NCBI RefSeq assembly: GCF_000717995.1
Contig: NZ_JODM01000011.1
Span: forward strand, 1-64,000
Direction: 5' to 3'
Origin: Streptomyces violaceorubidus
GTDB taxonomy: Bacteria; Actinomycetota; Actinomycetes; Streptomycetales; Streptomycetaceae
DNA length: 64,000 nt
Part shown: positions 48,684 to 57,321 of the stretch, in pieces
Layout of the letters: the number at the start of each line of letters is the position of its first letter
Numbering within the stretch: the stretch's first letter is position 1
The notes under the pieces: model-generated
The model's database searches: none
Told to the model about the DNA's origin: nothing
What the model saw: the letters and a program-made list of their open reading frames with translations, nothing else
Program-made: the position numbers and the translations under genes

Positions 48684-50201
48684 ATGAGCAGCATCGACCG
48701 GAGCCAGTCAGTGGGCGGCACGCGCACCTACGAAGTACGCACCTACGGGTGCCAGATGAACGTCCACGACTCCGAGCGATTGTCCGGCCTGCTGGAGGAC
48801 GCGGGCTACGTCCGCGCCCCCGAGGGCGCCGACGGCGACGCGGACGTCGTCGTCTTCAACACCTGCGCCGTACGGGAGAACGCCGACAACAAGCTGTACG
48901 GCAACCTCGGCCACCTCGCCCCGAAGAAGGCGAGCCGCCCCGGCATGCAGATCGCGGTCGGCGGCTGCCTGGCGCAGAAGGACCGCGACACCATCGTGAA
49001 GCGGGCGCCCTGGGTGGACGTCGTCTTCGGCACCCACAACATCGGCAAGCTCCCGGTGCTGCTGGAGCGGGCCCGGGTGCAGGAGGAGGCGCAGGTCGAG
49101 ATCGCCGAGTCCCTGGAGGCGTTCCCGTCCACGCTGCCCACCCGGCGCGAGAGCGCGTACGCGGCCTGGGTGTCCATCTCCGTCGGCTGCAACAACACCT
49201 GCACCTTCTGCATCGTCCCCGCGCTGCGCGGCAAGGAGAAGGACCGCCGGCCCGGCGACATCCTCGCCGAGGTCGAGGCCCTGGTCGCGGAGGGCGTCAG
49301 CGAGATCACCCTCCTCGGGCAGAACGTCAACGCCTACGGCTCCGACATCGGCGACCGCGAGGCGTTCAGCAAGCTGCTGCGCGCCTGCGGGAACATCGAC
49401 GGGCTGGAGCGCGTCCGCTTCACCTCCCCGCACCCCCGCGACTTCACCGACGACGTCATCGCCGCGATGGCCGAGACGCCGAACGTGATGCCGCAGCTGC
49501 ACATGCCGCTCCAGTCCGGCTCCGACCCGGTGCTCAAGGCGATGCGCCGCTCCTACCGCCAGGAGCGCTACCTGGGGATCATCGAGAAGGTGCGGGCCGC
49601 CATCCCGCACGCGGCGATCACCACCGACATCATCGTGGGCTTCCCCGGCGAGACCGAGGAGGATTTCGAGCAGACCCTGCACGTGGTGCGCGAGGCCCGC
49701 TTCGCCCAGGCCTTCACCTTCCAGTACTCCAAGCGTCCCGGGACCCCGGCCGCCGAGATGGAGGGCCAGATCCCCAAGGCGGTCGTCCAGGAGCGCTACG
49801 AGCGCCTGGTCGCCCTCCAGGAGGAGATCTCCTGGGAGGAGAACAAGAAGCAGGTCGGCCGCACCCTGGAGCTGATGGTCGCCGAGGGCGAGGGCCGCAA
49901 GGACGGCGCCACCCACCGCCTCTCCGGCCGCGCCCCCGACAACCGCCTGGTGCACTTCACCAAGCCCGACCAGGAGGTCCGGCCCGGTGACGTGGTGACC
50001 GTCGAGATCACCTACGCCGCCCCGCACCACCTCCTCGCCGAGGGGGCGGTGCTCGACGTGCGCCGCACCCGCGCGGGCGACGCCTGGGAGAAGCGCAACA
50101 CGGCCGAGCAGACCAAGCCCGCCGGTGTGCTGCTCGGCCTGCCCAAGATCGGCGTCCCCGAGCCCCAGCCGGCCGCGGCGAGCGGCTGCGGCTGCGACTG
50201 A
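48684..50201 (+). CDS. miaB: tRNA-2-methylthio-N6-dimethylallyladenosine synthase MiaB
   Basis: 505 residues with the methylthiotransferase layout: N-terminal cluster Cys in [20 protein letters not shown] and GCLAQKD; radical SAM motif [27 protein letters not shown] domain at the end, with a Cys-rich tail GCGCD. It adds the methylthio group to i6A37 in tRNAs reading UNN codons, after MiaA. In Streptomyces the MiaA/MiaB modification affects the TTA-reading bldA tRNA and hence development. A CebR box lies upstream but is more likely to serve the divergent gene. Confidence 0.95.
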   Translation: MSSIDRSQSVGGTRTYEVRTYGCQMNVHDSERLSGLLEDAGYVRAPEGADGDADVVVFNTCAVRENADNKLYGNLGHLAPKKASRPGMQIAVGGCLAQKDRDTIVKRAPWVDVVFGTHNIGKLPVLLERARVQEEAQVEIAESLEAFPSTLPTRRESAYAAWVSISVGCNNTCTFCIVPALRGKEKDRRPGDILAEVEALVAEGVSEITLLGQNVNAYGSDIGDREAFSKLLRACGNIDGLERVRFTSPHPRDFTDDVIAAMAETPNVMPQLHMPLQSGSDPVLKAMRRSYRQERYLGIIEKVRAAIPHAAITTDIIVGFPGETEEDFEQTLHVVREARFAQAFTFQYSKRPGTPAAEMEGQIPKAVVQERYERLVALQEEISWEENKKQVGRTLELMVAEGEGRKDGATHRLSGRAPDNRLVHFTKPDQEVRPGDVVTVEITYAAPHHLLAEGAVLDVRRTRAGDAWEKRNTAEQTKPAGVLLGLPKIGVPEPQPAAASGCGCD

Positions 50202-50251
50202 CCGCGGGGGGATGCCCCAGCGGGTCGCGGCACGGGGATACCCTGCCGATC

Positions 50252-50965
50252 ATGCTTGTCGCCGCCGCCGTCTGCCCCTGCCCGCCGCTCCTCGTGCCGG
50301 AGGTCGCCGCGGGCGCCGCACCCGAGCTGGACGCCGCGCGCGCCGCGTGCACGGACGCGCTGGGGGTGCTCGCCGCGTCCCGGCCCGACCGGCTCGTGGT
50401 CGTCGGACCCGCAAACCGCCCCGGGCCCGAGGTCTACCCGCAGGGCGCGCGGGGCTCCTTCCGGGGCTTCGGCGTGGACCTGGACGTGTACCTGGGCGCC
50501 GACAGCGGCGGTGCGGACGGGACCGAGCTGCCCTACGGACTGGCCGTGGGCGCCTGGCTGCTCGGGCGTACCGGCTGGACCGGAGTCCCCGTCGACGGCA
50601 TCGGTGTCGGCGACGCGCTGTCCGCCGAGCGCTGCGCCGCCCTCGGCCGGGACGTCGCCGCGCGGGGTGGGCGGACGGCGCTGCTGGTGCTGGGCGACGC
50701 CAGCGCGTGCCGCACGCTGAAGGCGCCCGGCTACCTCGACGAGCGGGCGGCGCCCTTCGACGCGGAGGTGGGCCGCGCCCTGGGAGCGGCGGACCCGGCC
50801 GCACTCGCCGCGCTGGACGTCGCACTGGCCCGCGAGCTCAAGGTGTCCGGCCGGGCGCCCTGGCAGGTCCTCGCGGCCGCGGCCGACGACACGGACCTCA
50901 CCGGCACACTGCTCTACGAGGACGCGCCCTACGGAGTCGGGTACATCGCGGCCACCTGGTCCTAG
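50252..50965 (+). CDS. LigB-like (class III extradiol dioxygenase fold) protein, function unknown
   Basis: 237 residues, alanine-rich, starting MLVAAAVCPCPPLLVPEVAAG. The fold resembles the class III extradiol ring-cleavage family (LigB/MEMO), and a homologue lies between miaB and miaA in mycobacteria (the Rv2728c position). Typical LigB metal ligands are not convincingly present. It starts 51 bases after miaB and could be part of that transcript. Function unknown. Confidence 0.8.
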   Translation: MLVAAAVCPCPPLLVPEVAAGAAPELDAARAACTDALGVLAASRPDRLVVVGPANRPGPEVYPQGARGSFRGFGVDLDVYLGADSGGADGTELPYGLAVGAWLLGRTGWTGVPVDGIGVGDALSAERCAALGRDVAARGGRTALLVLGDASACRTLKAPGYLDERAAPFDAEVGRALGAADPAALAALDVALARELKVSGRAPWQVLAAAADDTDLTGTLLYEDAPYGVGYIAATWS

Positions 50966-51507
50966 CGGCCGGGTGACACCGCGCCCTCGGGTGCCCGGAG
51001 CGGGGCGGGGGGTGCGGACGGGCGGGTGTGGTTCCGCCGGGCGGGGGCCGTGGACGGTCTGGGCCGTTCCGCCCGTTCCGGGCTCGCGGACGAGGCGGCG
51101 ATCCATCGCTGCTGTTCCGCCTCCGCGGACGGTCCTGGCCGGTCTGCCGTTCAGGTCCCGGGCGCGGTCGGCGCCAGTTCGGCTCGGGGGGACGGCGACG
51201 GCCCGAGTCGGTCCACTGTCCGCGGCCGTAGGTGAGGCGGGGCCGGTGCACGGGGTCCGCTCCCGCTCCCCGGACGGTCCGGAGCCGCGTCGGCCAGCCG
51301 CAGCCCATGCACAGGCCCCGGCTCAGCCCCCGCCGGACGGCCGGGAGCGGCCCGGAGGACCGGCTCCGCGGACGAGCCGGAGCCGGTCCACCGGCCCGTT
51401 CCATGGACGGCCCGGAGGCGTGGCACCGCTCCGGCTCCGTGACCGTCCGACGGTGACGGTGCGCCCGGTCGGCGCACCCGGTCGGCGCACCCGGTCGGCG
51501 CGCCGGG
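50966..51507. other. 542-base gap with short GC-rich repeats
   Basis: No frame here looks coding by composition. Near its right end a 13-base unit CGCACCCGGTCGG recurs about three times (51462-51500), directly beyond the 3' end of the MT0933-like gene. The rest is GC-rich sequence with many short dyads; no promoter could be assigned. Confidence 0.5.
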
Positions 51508-51810
51508 TCAGGACGCCGGGGGCGGTCCGGCCGGAGGGGTGCCGCCGGGCGTTCCGCCAGGCGCGTCGCCGCCTCCTTCCCTGCCCGTGTCGTCCTTGTC
51601 GTCCTTGTGGGCGAGGCGGTCCATGGCGCCCTTGGCCTTGCCCGTGCCCGTCTGGATCCGGTCGCTGTACTTGCCCTTGGTCCGCTCGTCGACCGTCCGC
51701 GCCATCTTGTCGAGACCGCGGTCGATCTTGTCGCCGTGCTGCTGCGCGAGGTCGGAGACCTTGCCCTTCGCCGGTTCGAGTCTGGCCTTCAAGTTGTCCA
51801 GGAGACCCAT
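51508..51810 (-). CDS. MT0933-family antitoxin-like protein
   Basis: 100 residues beginning MGLLDNLKARLEPAKGKVSDLAQQHGDKIDRGLDKMARTVDERTKGKYSDRIQTGTGKAKGAMDRL, matching the MT0933/Rv0909 antitoxin family. The tail is Gly/Pro/Asp-rich and probably disordered. No toxin gene (Rv0910-like) is adjacent, so an antitoxin role is unproven; many Streptomyces carry solitary copies. A small acidic protein gene lies 24 bases upstream on the same strand. Confidence 0.75.
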   Translation of the reverse strand: MGLLDNLKARLEPAKGKVSDLAQQHGDKIDRGLDKMARTVDERTKGKYSDRIQTGTGKAKGAMDRLAHKDDKDDTGREGGGDAPGGTPGGTPPAGPPPAS

Positions 51811-51834
51811 GGTTCGCCTTCCCTCACGGGGCAG

Positions 51835-52116
51835 TCAGGTGCGGGCGCCCTTGTCGGCCTCGTTGTCGACGGCCTCCCCGGCGGACTGCTGCTTGGGGAT
51901 GCCGACGCTCTCCGAGTCGTCGGCCTCGGCGGCGGCTGCGTCGGCGGCCTCGTCGGCCTCCGCCGTGTCGCGAGGACCGGCGTCGGCCGTCTCCACGGCC
52001 TCGGCAGCCTTCACCTCCGCCGCGTCCCCGGTGTCCGGGGTGTCGGTCCGCGTCTCCGCGCCCGACGCCTCCTCGGTGTTCTTCGACCTCCGAAAAAGCC
52101 GTGCAAAAACGCCCAT
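51835..52116 (-). CDS. Small acidic hypothetical protein
   Basis: 93 residues: a basic N-terminus MGVFARLFRRSKN (possible membrane-surface amphipathic helix) followed by a strongly acidic, Ala/Glu/Asp-rich region without predicted fold. No known family. Same strand and 24 bases upstream of the MT0933-like gene, so a joint unit is likely. Confidence 0.65.
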   Translation of the reverse strand: MGVFARLFRRSKNTEEASGAETRTDTPDTGDAAEVKAAEAVETADAGPRDTAEADEAADAAAAEADDSESVGIPKQQSAGEAVDNEADKGART

Positions 52117-52298
52117 ATCAACTCCATACGTTACTCGTGCGGGCGAAATCCCGCGGCATCCGGTGCGTCCGTTTGCGTGGCCGGGGCCATGACCCGGTGG
52201 TCCGGGGAGCGGGAACCTCGCAACGGGCAACGACCCCGGCAGCCGACCGTCACGTAACTCGTTCGAGGGTCAGGTGAGAGGTTTGCGAGACTGGTGCG

Positions 52299-53237
52299 GT
52301 GAGCAGCACACCCCCCTCCCCCCGCGTCATCGCCGTAGTCGGACCCACCGCGGCCGGAAAGTCCGATCTGGGCGTCTTCCTGGCCGAGCGACTGGGCGGC
52401 GAGGTCGTCAACGCCGACTCCATGCAGCTGTACCGCGGGATGGACATCGGCACCGCCAAGCTGACGCCCGAGGAGCGCGGTGGCGTCCCGCATCATCTGC
52501 TGGACATCTGGGACGTGACGGTCACCGCGTCCGTCGCCGAGTACCAGCGCCTCGCGCGGGAGCGGATCGACGCGCTGCTCGGTGAAGGGCGCTGGCCCGT
52601 CCTGGTCGGCGGCTCCGGCCTGTACGTCCGCGGGGCCGTCGACCACCTGGAGTTCCCCGGCACCGACCCCGAGATCAGGACCCGCCTGGAGGAGGAGCTC
52701 GAACTGCGCGGCTCGGGTGCCCTGCACGCCCGCCTGGCCGCCGCCGACCCGGAGGCGGCGCGCGCCATCCTGCCCAGCAACGGGCGCCGGATCGTGCGGG
52801 CCCTGGAGGTGATCGAGATCACCGGCCGCCCCTTCACCGCGAACCTCCCCGGTCACGACTCCGTCTACGACACCGTGCAGATCGGCGTCGACGTGGCGCG
52901 CCCCGAACTGCACGAGCGCATCGCCCTGCGCGTCGACCGGATGTGGGAGGCCGGTCTGGTCGACGAGGTGCGCGCACTGGAGGCGCAGGGGCTGCGCGAG
53001 GGGCGTACGGCGTCGCGCGCGCTCGGCTACCAGCAGGTCCTCGCGGCGCTCGCCGGCGAGTGCACGCTCGACGAGGCCCGCGCCGAGACCGTCCGTGCCA
53101 CCAAGCGCTTCGCGCGCCGTCAGGATTCGTGGTTCAGGCGCGATCCGCGGGTGCATTGGCTCAGTGGGGGTGTGGCGGATCGCACGGAACTTCCGCGGCT
53201 CGCCCTGTCGTTGGTCGAACGACCGGTTACAGCCTGA
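52299..53237 (+). CDS. miaA: tRNA dimethylallyltransferase MiaA
   Basis: 312 residues: P-loop GPTAAGKS at residue 15, NADSMQLYRGMDIGTAK, GGSGLYVRG, and RRATKRFARRQDSWFRRDP-type C-terminal region. It transfers the dimethylallyl group to A37 of tRNAs reading UNN codons, the substrate of MiaB encoded 2 kb upstream. GTG start. Confidence 0.95.
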   Translation: MSSTPPSPRVIAVVGPTAAGKSDLGVFLAERLGGEVVNADSMQLYRGMDIGTAKLTPEERGGVPHHLLDIWDVTVTASVAEYQRLARERIDALLGEGRWPVLVGGSGLYVRGAVDHLEFPGTDPEIRTRLEEELELRGSGALHARLAAADPEAARAILPSNGRRIVRALEVIEITGRPFTANLPGHDSVYDTVQIGVDVARPELHERIALRVDRMWEAGLVDEVRALEAQGLREGRTASRALGYQQVLAALAGECTLDEARAETVRATKRFARRQDSWFRRDPRVHWLSGGVADRTELPRLALSLVERPVTA

Positions 53238-53242
53238 TCACG

Positions 53243-53296
53243 TGATGGCATCGGGACGCCCCGGCCGTCATCCGGGCCTTCGGCGGCGTGCCATCA
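53243..53296 (+). terminator. Possible terminator after miaA
   Basis: TGATGGCA and TGCCATCA form an 8-bp outer stem with CGCC/GGCG pairing inside, five bases after the miaA stop. No T run. Confidence 0.45.
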
Positions 53297-53344
53297 TCGA
53301 GCTTCGATCGACCGAGTGAGTCCTAGTTGGGAGGGCGCGTGGCG

Positions 53345-53845
53345 ATGGAGGCCGGCCCTCGCGACACCGCACCGAGCACCGAGCACGGCACCGCCGCCCC
53401 GGGCGGACCGGAGCCGGACGGCGGCGCCCTGAGCCCCGACGGCCCCGACGAGACGCCGCAGGGCGTCACCGGCGACGGTCCCGCGCCCGACGAGATGTAC
53501 GGGGACGAGGTCGAGGTCGAGCTGCGTCCCCAGCGCCGCCTGCGGATCTGGCAGCTCGCGCCCATCGTGTGCCTGGCCGCGCTCGGCTCCCTGATGTTCG
53601 CCTTCCCGCTCGCCTTCGACTTCGGCGACAGCGGCGCCGTGATCGCGATGCTGGGCCTGCTGATCTGCTCCTGCGCGGCCGGCTGGGGCATGATGGCCGC
53701 CCGCCGGGTCGGATACACCTGGCCGGGTCTGCCCCAGCGCGGGTCGGGGCGCCGTGCCGACTGGCGGACGATCCTCGTGTACGCGCTGGCGGTCGCCGCG
53801 GTCGTCGTCCTGGCCGTGTGGCGGGTCGCCCGCCTGCGGGGCTGA
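53345..53845 (+). CDS. Membrane protein with acidic N-terminus, function unknown
   Basis: 166 residues. The first 75 are Pro/Gly/Asp/Glu-rich and disordered; three hydrophobic helices follow (residues 78-100, 105-123 and 146-162, with an Arg-rich loop between). GGGAGGG precedes ATG 53345; GTG 53339 is an alternative. No family recognised. It sits between miaA and dapF, both on the same strand. Confidence 0.7.
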   Translation: MEAGPRDTAPSTEHGTAAPGGPEPDGGALSPDGPDETPQGVTGDGPAPDEMYGDEVEVELRPQRRLRIWQLAPIVCLAALGSLMFAFPLAFDFGDSGAVIAMLGLLICSCAAGWGMMAARRVGYTWPGLPQRGSGRRADWRTILVYALAVAAVVVLAVWRVARLRG

Positions 53846-53915
53846 CGAATCCCTCCGCCCGGGGCCGTCCCGCGCCCCTCGTCGTCGTACCGTGCCCACC
53901 CCGTACGATCGAGGA

Positions 53916-54809
53916 ATGAGCACGCGGATCGCCTTCCTCAAGGGTCACGGCACCGAGAACGACTTCGTGATCGTTCCCGACCCGGAGAACGCCATCGACC
54001 TGCCTCCCGCCGCCGTCGCCGCGCTGTGCGACCGTCGCGCGGGGCTCGGCGGGGACGGCCTGCTGCACGTGGTGCGGTCCGCGGCACACCCCGAGGCCCG
54101 GGGCATGGCCGCCGAGGCGGAGTGGTTCATGGACTACCGCAACGGCGACGGCTCGGTCGCGGAGATGTGCGGCAACGGCGTGCGGGTCTTCGCGCGCTAC
54201 CTCCAGCGCGCGGGCCACGCCGCCGAGGGCGACCTCGCCATCGCCACGCGCGGGGGAGTGAAGCGCGTGCACATCGCCAAGTCCGTCTCCGACGGCGGCT
54301 TGGCCGCGGGCGACATCACCGTCGGCATGGGCCGCGCGCTGCTGCCCGAGACGGACGTCGAGGTGAGCGTGGGCGAGCGCAGCTGGCCCGCGCGGAACGT
54401 GAACATGGGCAACCCGCACGCGGTCGCCTTCGTCGCCGACCTCGCCCACGCCGGCGACCTGTACACCCCGCCGTCCCACGCTCCCGCCGACGCCTACCCG
54501 GACGGGGTCAACGTCGAGTTCGTGGTCGACCGGGGCCCCGGCCACGTCGCGATGCGCGTCCACGAACGCGGCTCCGGCGAGACCCGCTCCTGCGGCACCG
54601 GCGCGTGTGCCGTCGCGGTCGCCGCCGCCCGCCGGGACGGTGTCGACCCGGCGGTCACCGGTACCCCGGCCACGTACACCGTCGACGTGCCCGGCGGCAC
54701 CCTGGTGATCACCGAGCGCCCGGACGGCGAGATCGAGATGACCGGGCCCGCCGTGATCGTCGCGGAGGGCGAGTTCGACTCGGCATGGCTGGAGGGGGTA
54801 CGCGCCTGA
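53916..54809 (+). CDS. dapF: Diaminopimelate epimerase
   Basis: 297 residues. The two catalytic cysteines are present: Cys85 in EMCGNGVRVFARY and Cys226 in RSCGTGACAVAVAA. FLKGHGTENDFVIV at the start is typical. It converts LL- to meso-diaminopimelate; Streptomyces cell walls use the LL form, so here the enzyme serves mainly lysine synthesis. GAGG precedes the ATG. Confidence 0.95.
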   Translation: MSTRIAFLKGHGTENDFVIVPDPENAIDLPPAAVAALCDRRAGLGGDGLLHVVRSAAHPEARGMAAEAEWFMDYRNGDGSVAEMCGNGVRVFARYLQRAGHAAEGDLAIATRGGVKRVHIAKSVSDGGLAAGDITVGMGRALLPETDVEVSVGERSWPARNVNMGNPHAVAFVADLAHAGDLYTPPSHAPADAYPDGVNVEFVVDRGPGHVAMRVHERGSGETRSCGTGACAVAVAAARRDGVDPAVTGTPATYTVDVPGGTLVITERPDGEIEMTGPAVIVAEGEFDSAWLEGVRA

Positions 54810-55055
54810 AGGGGAACCCGGTGACCATGGCCGAGGTGAACCACAGCCCGGTCCATGACACTCAGTGCGAAAACGTAAACCCTCGGACCATCGCTCGAAT
54901 GGGTGATCCGTTTCACGCTCGGCGAGAGGCGGTCGGCCGCACGTGATGGGCTCGATAGCATCAAGCACCGGCCCGGACGGGGGACCGACAGCATCCCCTG
55001 AGCCGTGTCCGCCCTGGGATTCCCCGTCCGCCGGTCCGCGCAGCCGGAGGTGCCC

Positions 55056-57236
55056 ATGAATGCGGAGGCCGTGAATCCAGCGAGCCCGGGCCCCGTGCCG
55101 CCCGCGGCCACCGGTGCGGTCGCGCCGGCGCCCCGCAGGAAGGCCCGTCCCCGGATCGACCTGCGCCGGCTGGGCCGCGCCGCCCTGCTCGGCTCCGCCA
55201 CCCGCAGCCGGGGCGGCCTCCCCGACGCCATCGGCCACGTCGTCGAGGCCCATCGCGCCCACCATCCCGACGCCGACCTCGACCCGCTGCGCCGCGCGTA
55301 CGTCCTGGCCGAGTCCTCGCACCGCGGCCAGATGCGCAAGAGCGGCGAGCCGTACATCACCCACCCCCTCGCCGTCACGCTGATCCTCGCCGAGCTCGGC
55401 GCGGAGACCACCACCCTGACCGCCTCGCTCCTGCACGACACCGTCGAGGACACCGAGGTGACGCTCGACCAGGTCGGCGAGCAGTTCGGCGCCGAGGTCC
55501 GCTACCTCGTCGACGGCGTCACCAAGCTGGAGAAGGTCGACTACGGCGCCGCCGCCGAACCCGAGACCTTCCGCAAGATGCTCCTGGCCACCGGCAACGA
55601 CGTCCGGGTGATGTCGATCAAACTCGCCGACCGGCTGCACAACATGCGCACCCTCGGCGTCATGCGCCGCGAGAAGCAGGAACGCATCGCCAAGGTCACC
55701 CGCGACGTCCTCATCCCGCTCGCCGAACGGCTCGGCGTCCAGGCGCTCAAGTCCGAGCTGGAGGACCTCGTCTTCGCGGTCATGCACCCTGAGGAGTACG
55801 CGCACACGCGGGACCTGGTCCAGGAGAACGCCGCCCGCTCCGACGACCCGCTCACCTCGGTGGCCGACGAGGTGCGGGGGGTGCTGCGCGAGGCCGACAT
55901 CCCGGCCGAAGTCCTCATCCGCCCGCGCCACTTCGTCTCCGTGCACCGCGTCTCCCGCAAGCGCGGCACGCTCCGCGGCGCGGACTTCGGCCGCCTCCTG
56001 GTGCTCGTCCAGGAGGACGCCGACTGCTACGCCGTCCTCGGTGAACTGCACACCTGTATGACGCCCGTCGTCTCGGAGTTCAAGGACTTCATCGCCGTCC
56101 CCAAGTTCAACCTCTACCAGTCGCTGCACACGGCGGTGGCCCGCGCGGAGGACGGCCAGGTCGTCGAGGTCCTCATCCGCACCCACCAGATGCACAAGGT
56201 GGCCGAGGCCGGTGTGGTCGCGCTCGGCAACCCGTACGCGCCCCCGTCGGAGGAGCAGAGCACGGGCGACGGCGAGCGCGCCGACCCGACCCGGCCCGGC
56301 TGGCTGTCCCGGCTGCTCGACTGGCAGCGCGGCGCGCCCGACCCCGACACCTTCTGGTCCACCCTCCGCGCGGACCTCGCCCAGGACCGCGAGATCACCG
56401 TCTTCCGCCCCCACGGCGGCACCCTCGGCCTCCCCGAGGGCGCGACCTGCGTCGACGCCGCCTACGCCCAGTACGGCGAGGACGCGCACGCGACCATCGG
56501 CGCCCGGGTCAACGGCCGCCTGGCGACCATGAGCACGGTCCTGCGGGACGGCGACACCGTACAGCTCCTGATGGGGCAGGACGGCGCCTCCGAGCCCTCC
56601 AGGGAGTGGCTGGAGCACGCCCACACCCCCGCCGCGCGGATCGCCATCCAGCGCCGGCTCGCGGCCCATCCGGAGCCGGCGCCCGAGGCCGGGGAAGCGG
56701 CCCGCGGGGCCGTCGCACCCGAGGCCCAGGCCCACCCCGAGGCCCCACGTCCGGCCCCGGGCACCGCGCCCACCCGCCCCGCCTCCCCGGACGTCCTGGT
56801 CGACCTGCCCGGGGCCACCGTGCGGTTGGCGGGTTGCTGCACCCCCGTGCCGCCGGACGAGATCACCGGCTTCGCCGTGCGCGGGGGAGTGGTGACCGTG
56901 CACCGCGCCCAGTGCGCGGTGGTGGCGCGCATGAAGGGCGCCGGGCGCACGGAGGTCGGAGTGCGCTGGGGCGAGAGCACCGGGTGCCGGGTGACCCTCC
57001 TCGCCGAATCGTTCGGCCGCCCGCACCTCCTGGCCGACCTCACCGAGGCCATGGCCCTCGAAGGCGCCGAGATCGTCTCCGCGACCGTCGAGCCGCCCGA
57101 CCGCCAGCGGGTCCGGCACAGCTACACCGTGGTGCTCCCGGACGCCGCCCGGCTGCCCGCCCTGATGCGGGCCATGCGCGAGGTGGCCGGCGTGTACGAC
57201 GTCAGCCGGGCCCAGCCGCAGCCGACCGGCGCCTGA
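55056..57236 (+). CDS. rshA: RelA/SpoT homologue RshA
   Basis: 726 residues. The HD hydrolase domain is intact (SSHRGQMRKSGEPYITHPLAVTLILAELG, LLHDTVEDTEVT, KLADRLHNMRTL). The synthetase domain is recognisable (VSEFKDFIAVPKFNLYQSLHTAV) but the usual RGRDFDDIYDL segment reads RGADFGRLLVL, so the DD and Y positions are altered. TGS-like and ACT domains end the chain (residues 440-500 and 640-720). Likely a (p)ppGpp hydrolase or regulator with weak or no synthetase activity; a separate RelA presumably exists elsewhere. GGAGG five bases before ATG 55056 sets the start. Confidence 0.9.
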   Translation: MNAEAVNPASPGPVPPAATGAVAPAPRRKARPRIDLRRLGRAALLGSATRSRGGLPDAIGHVVEAHRAHHPDADLDPLRRAYVLAESSHRGQMRKSGEPYITHPLAVTLILAELGAETTTLTASLLHDTVEDTEVTLDQVGEQFGAEVRYLVDGVTKLEKVDYGAAAEPETFRKMLLATGNDVRVMSIKLADRLHNMRTLGVMRREKQERIAKVTRDVLIPLAERLGVQALKSELEDLVFAVMHPEEYAHTRDLVQENAARSDDPLTSVADEVRGVLREADIPAEVLIRPRHFVSVHRVSRKRGTLRGADFGRLLVLVQEDADCYAVLGELHTCMTPVVSEFKDFIAVPKFNLYQSLHTAVARAEDGQVVEVLIRTHQMHKVAEAGVVALGNPYAPPSEEQSTGDGERADPTRPGWLSRLLDWQRGAPDPDTFWSTLRADLAQDREITVFRPHGGTLGLPEGATCVDAAYAQYGEDAHATIGARVNGRLATMSTVLRDGDTVQLLMGQDGASEPSREWLEHAHTPAARIAIQRRLAAHPEPAPEAGEAARGAVAPEAQAHPEAPRPAPGTAPTRPASPDVLVDLPGATVRLAGCCTPVPPDEITGFAVRGGVVTVHRAQCAVVARMKGAGRTEVGVRWGESTGCRVTLLAESFGRPHLLADLTEAMALEGAEIVSATVEPPDRQRVRHSYTVVLPDAARLPALMRAMREVAGVYDVSRAQPQPTGA

Positions 57237-57321
57237 ACCGGCACGCCGCGCGGGGACCCGTTCGGGTGCCCCGGGCGCGCCCCGTCGCCGCCGGGCAGGC
57301 GCGCGCTGATAGCCGTGAGGG

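Noticed and set aside
50966..51507. Several short open frames in the gap before the MT0933-like gene
   Set aside because: No ribosome binding sites, mixed composition, and equally long frames on both strands; treated as noncoding.
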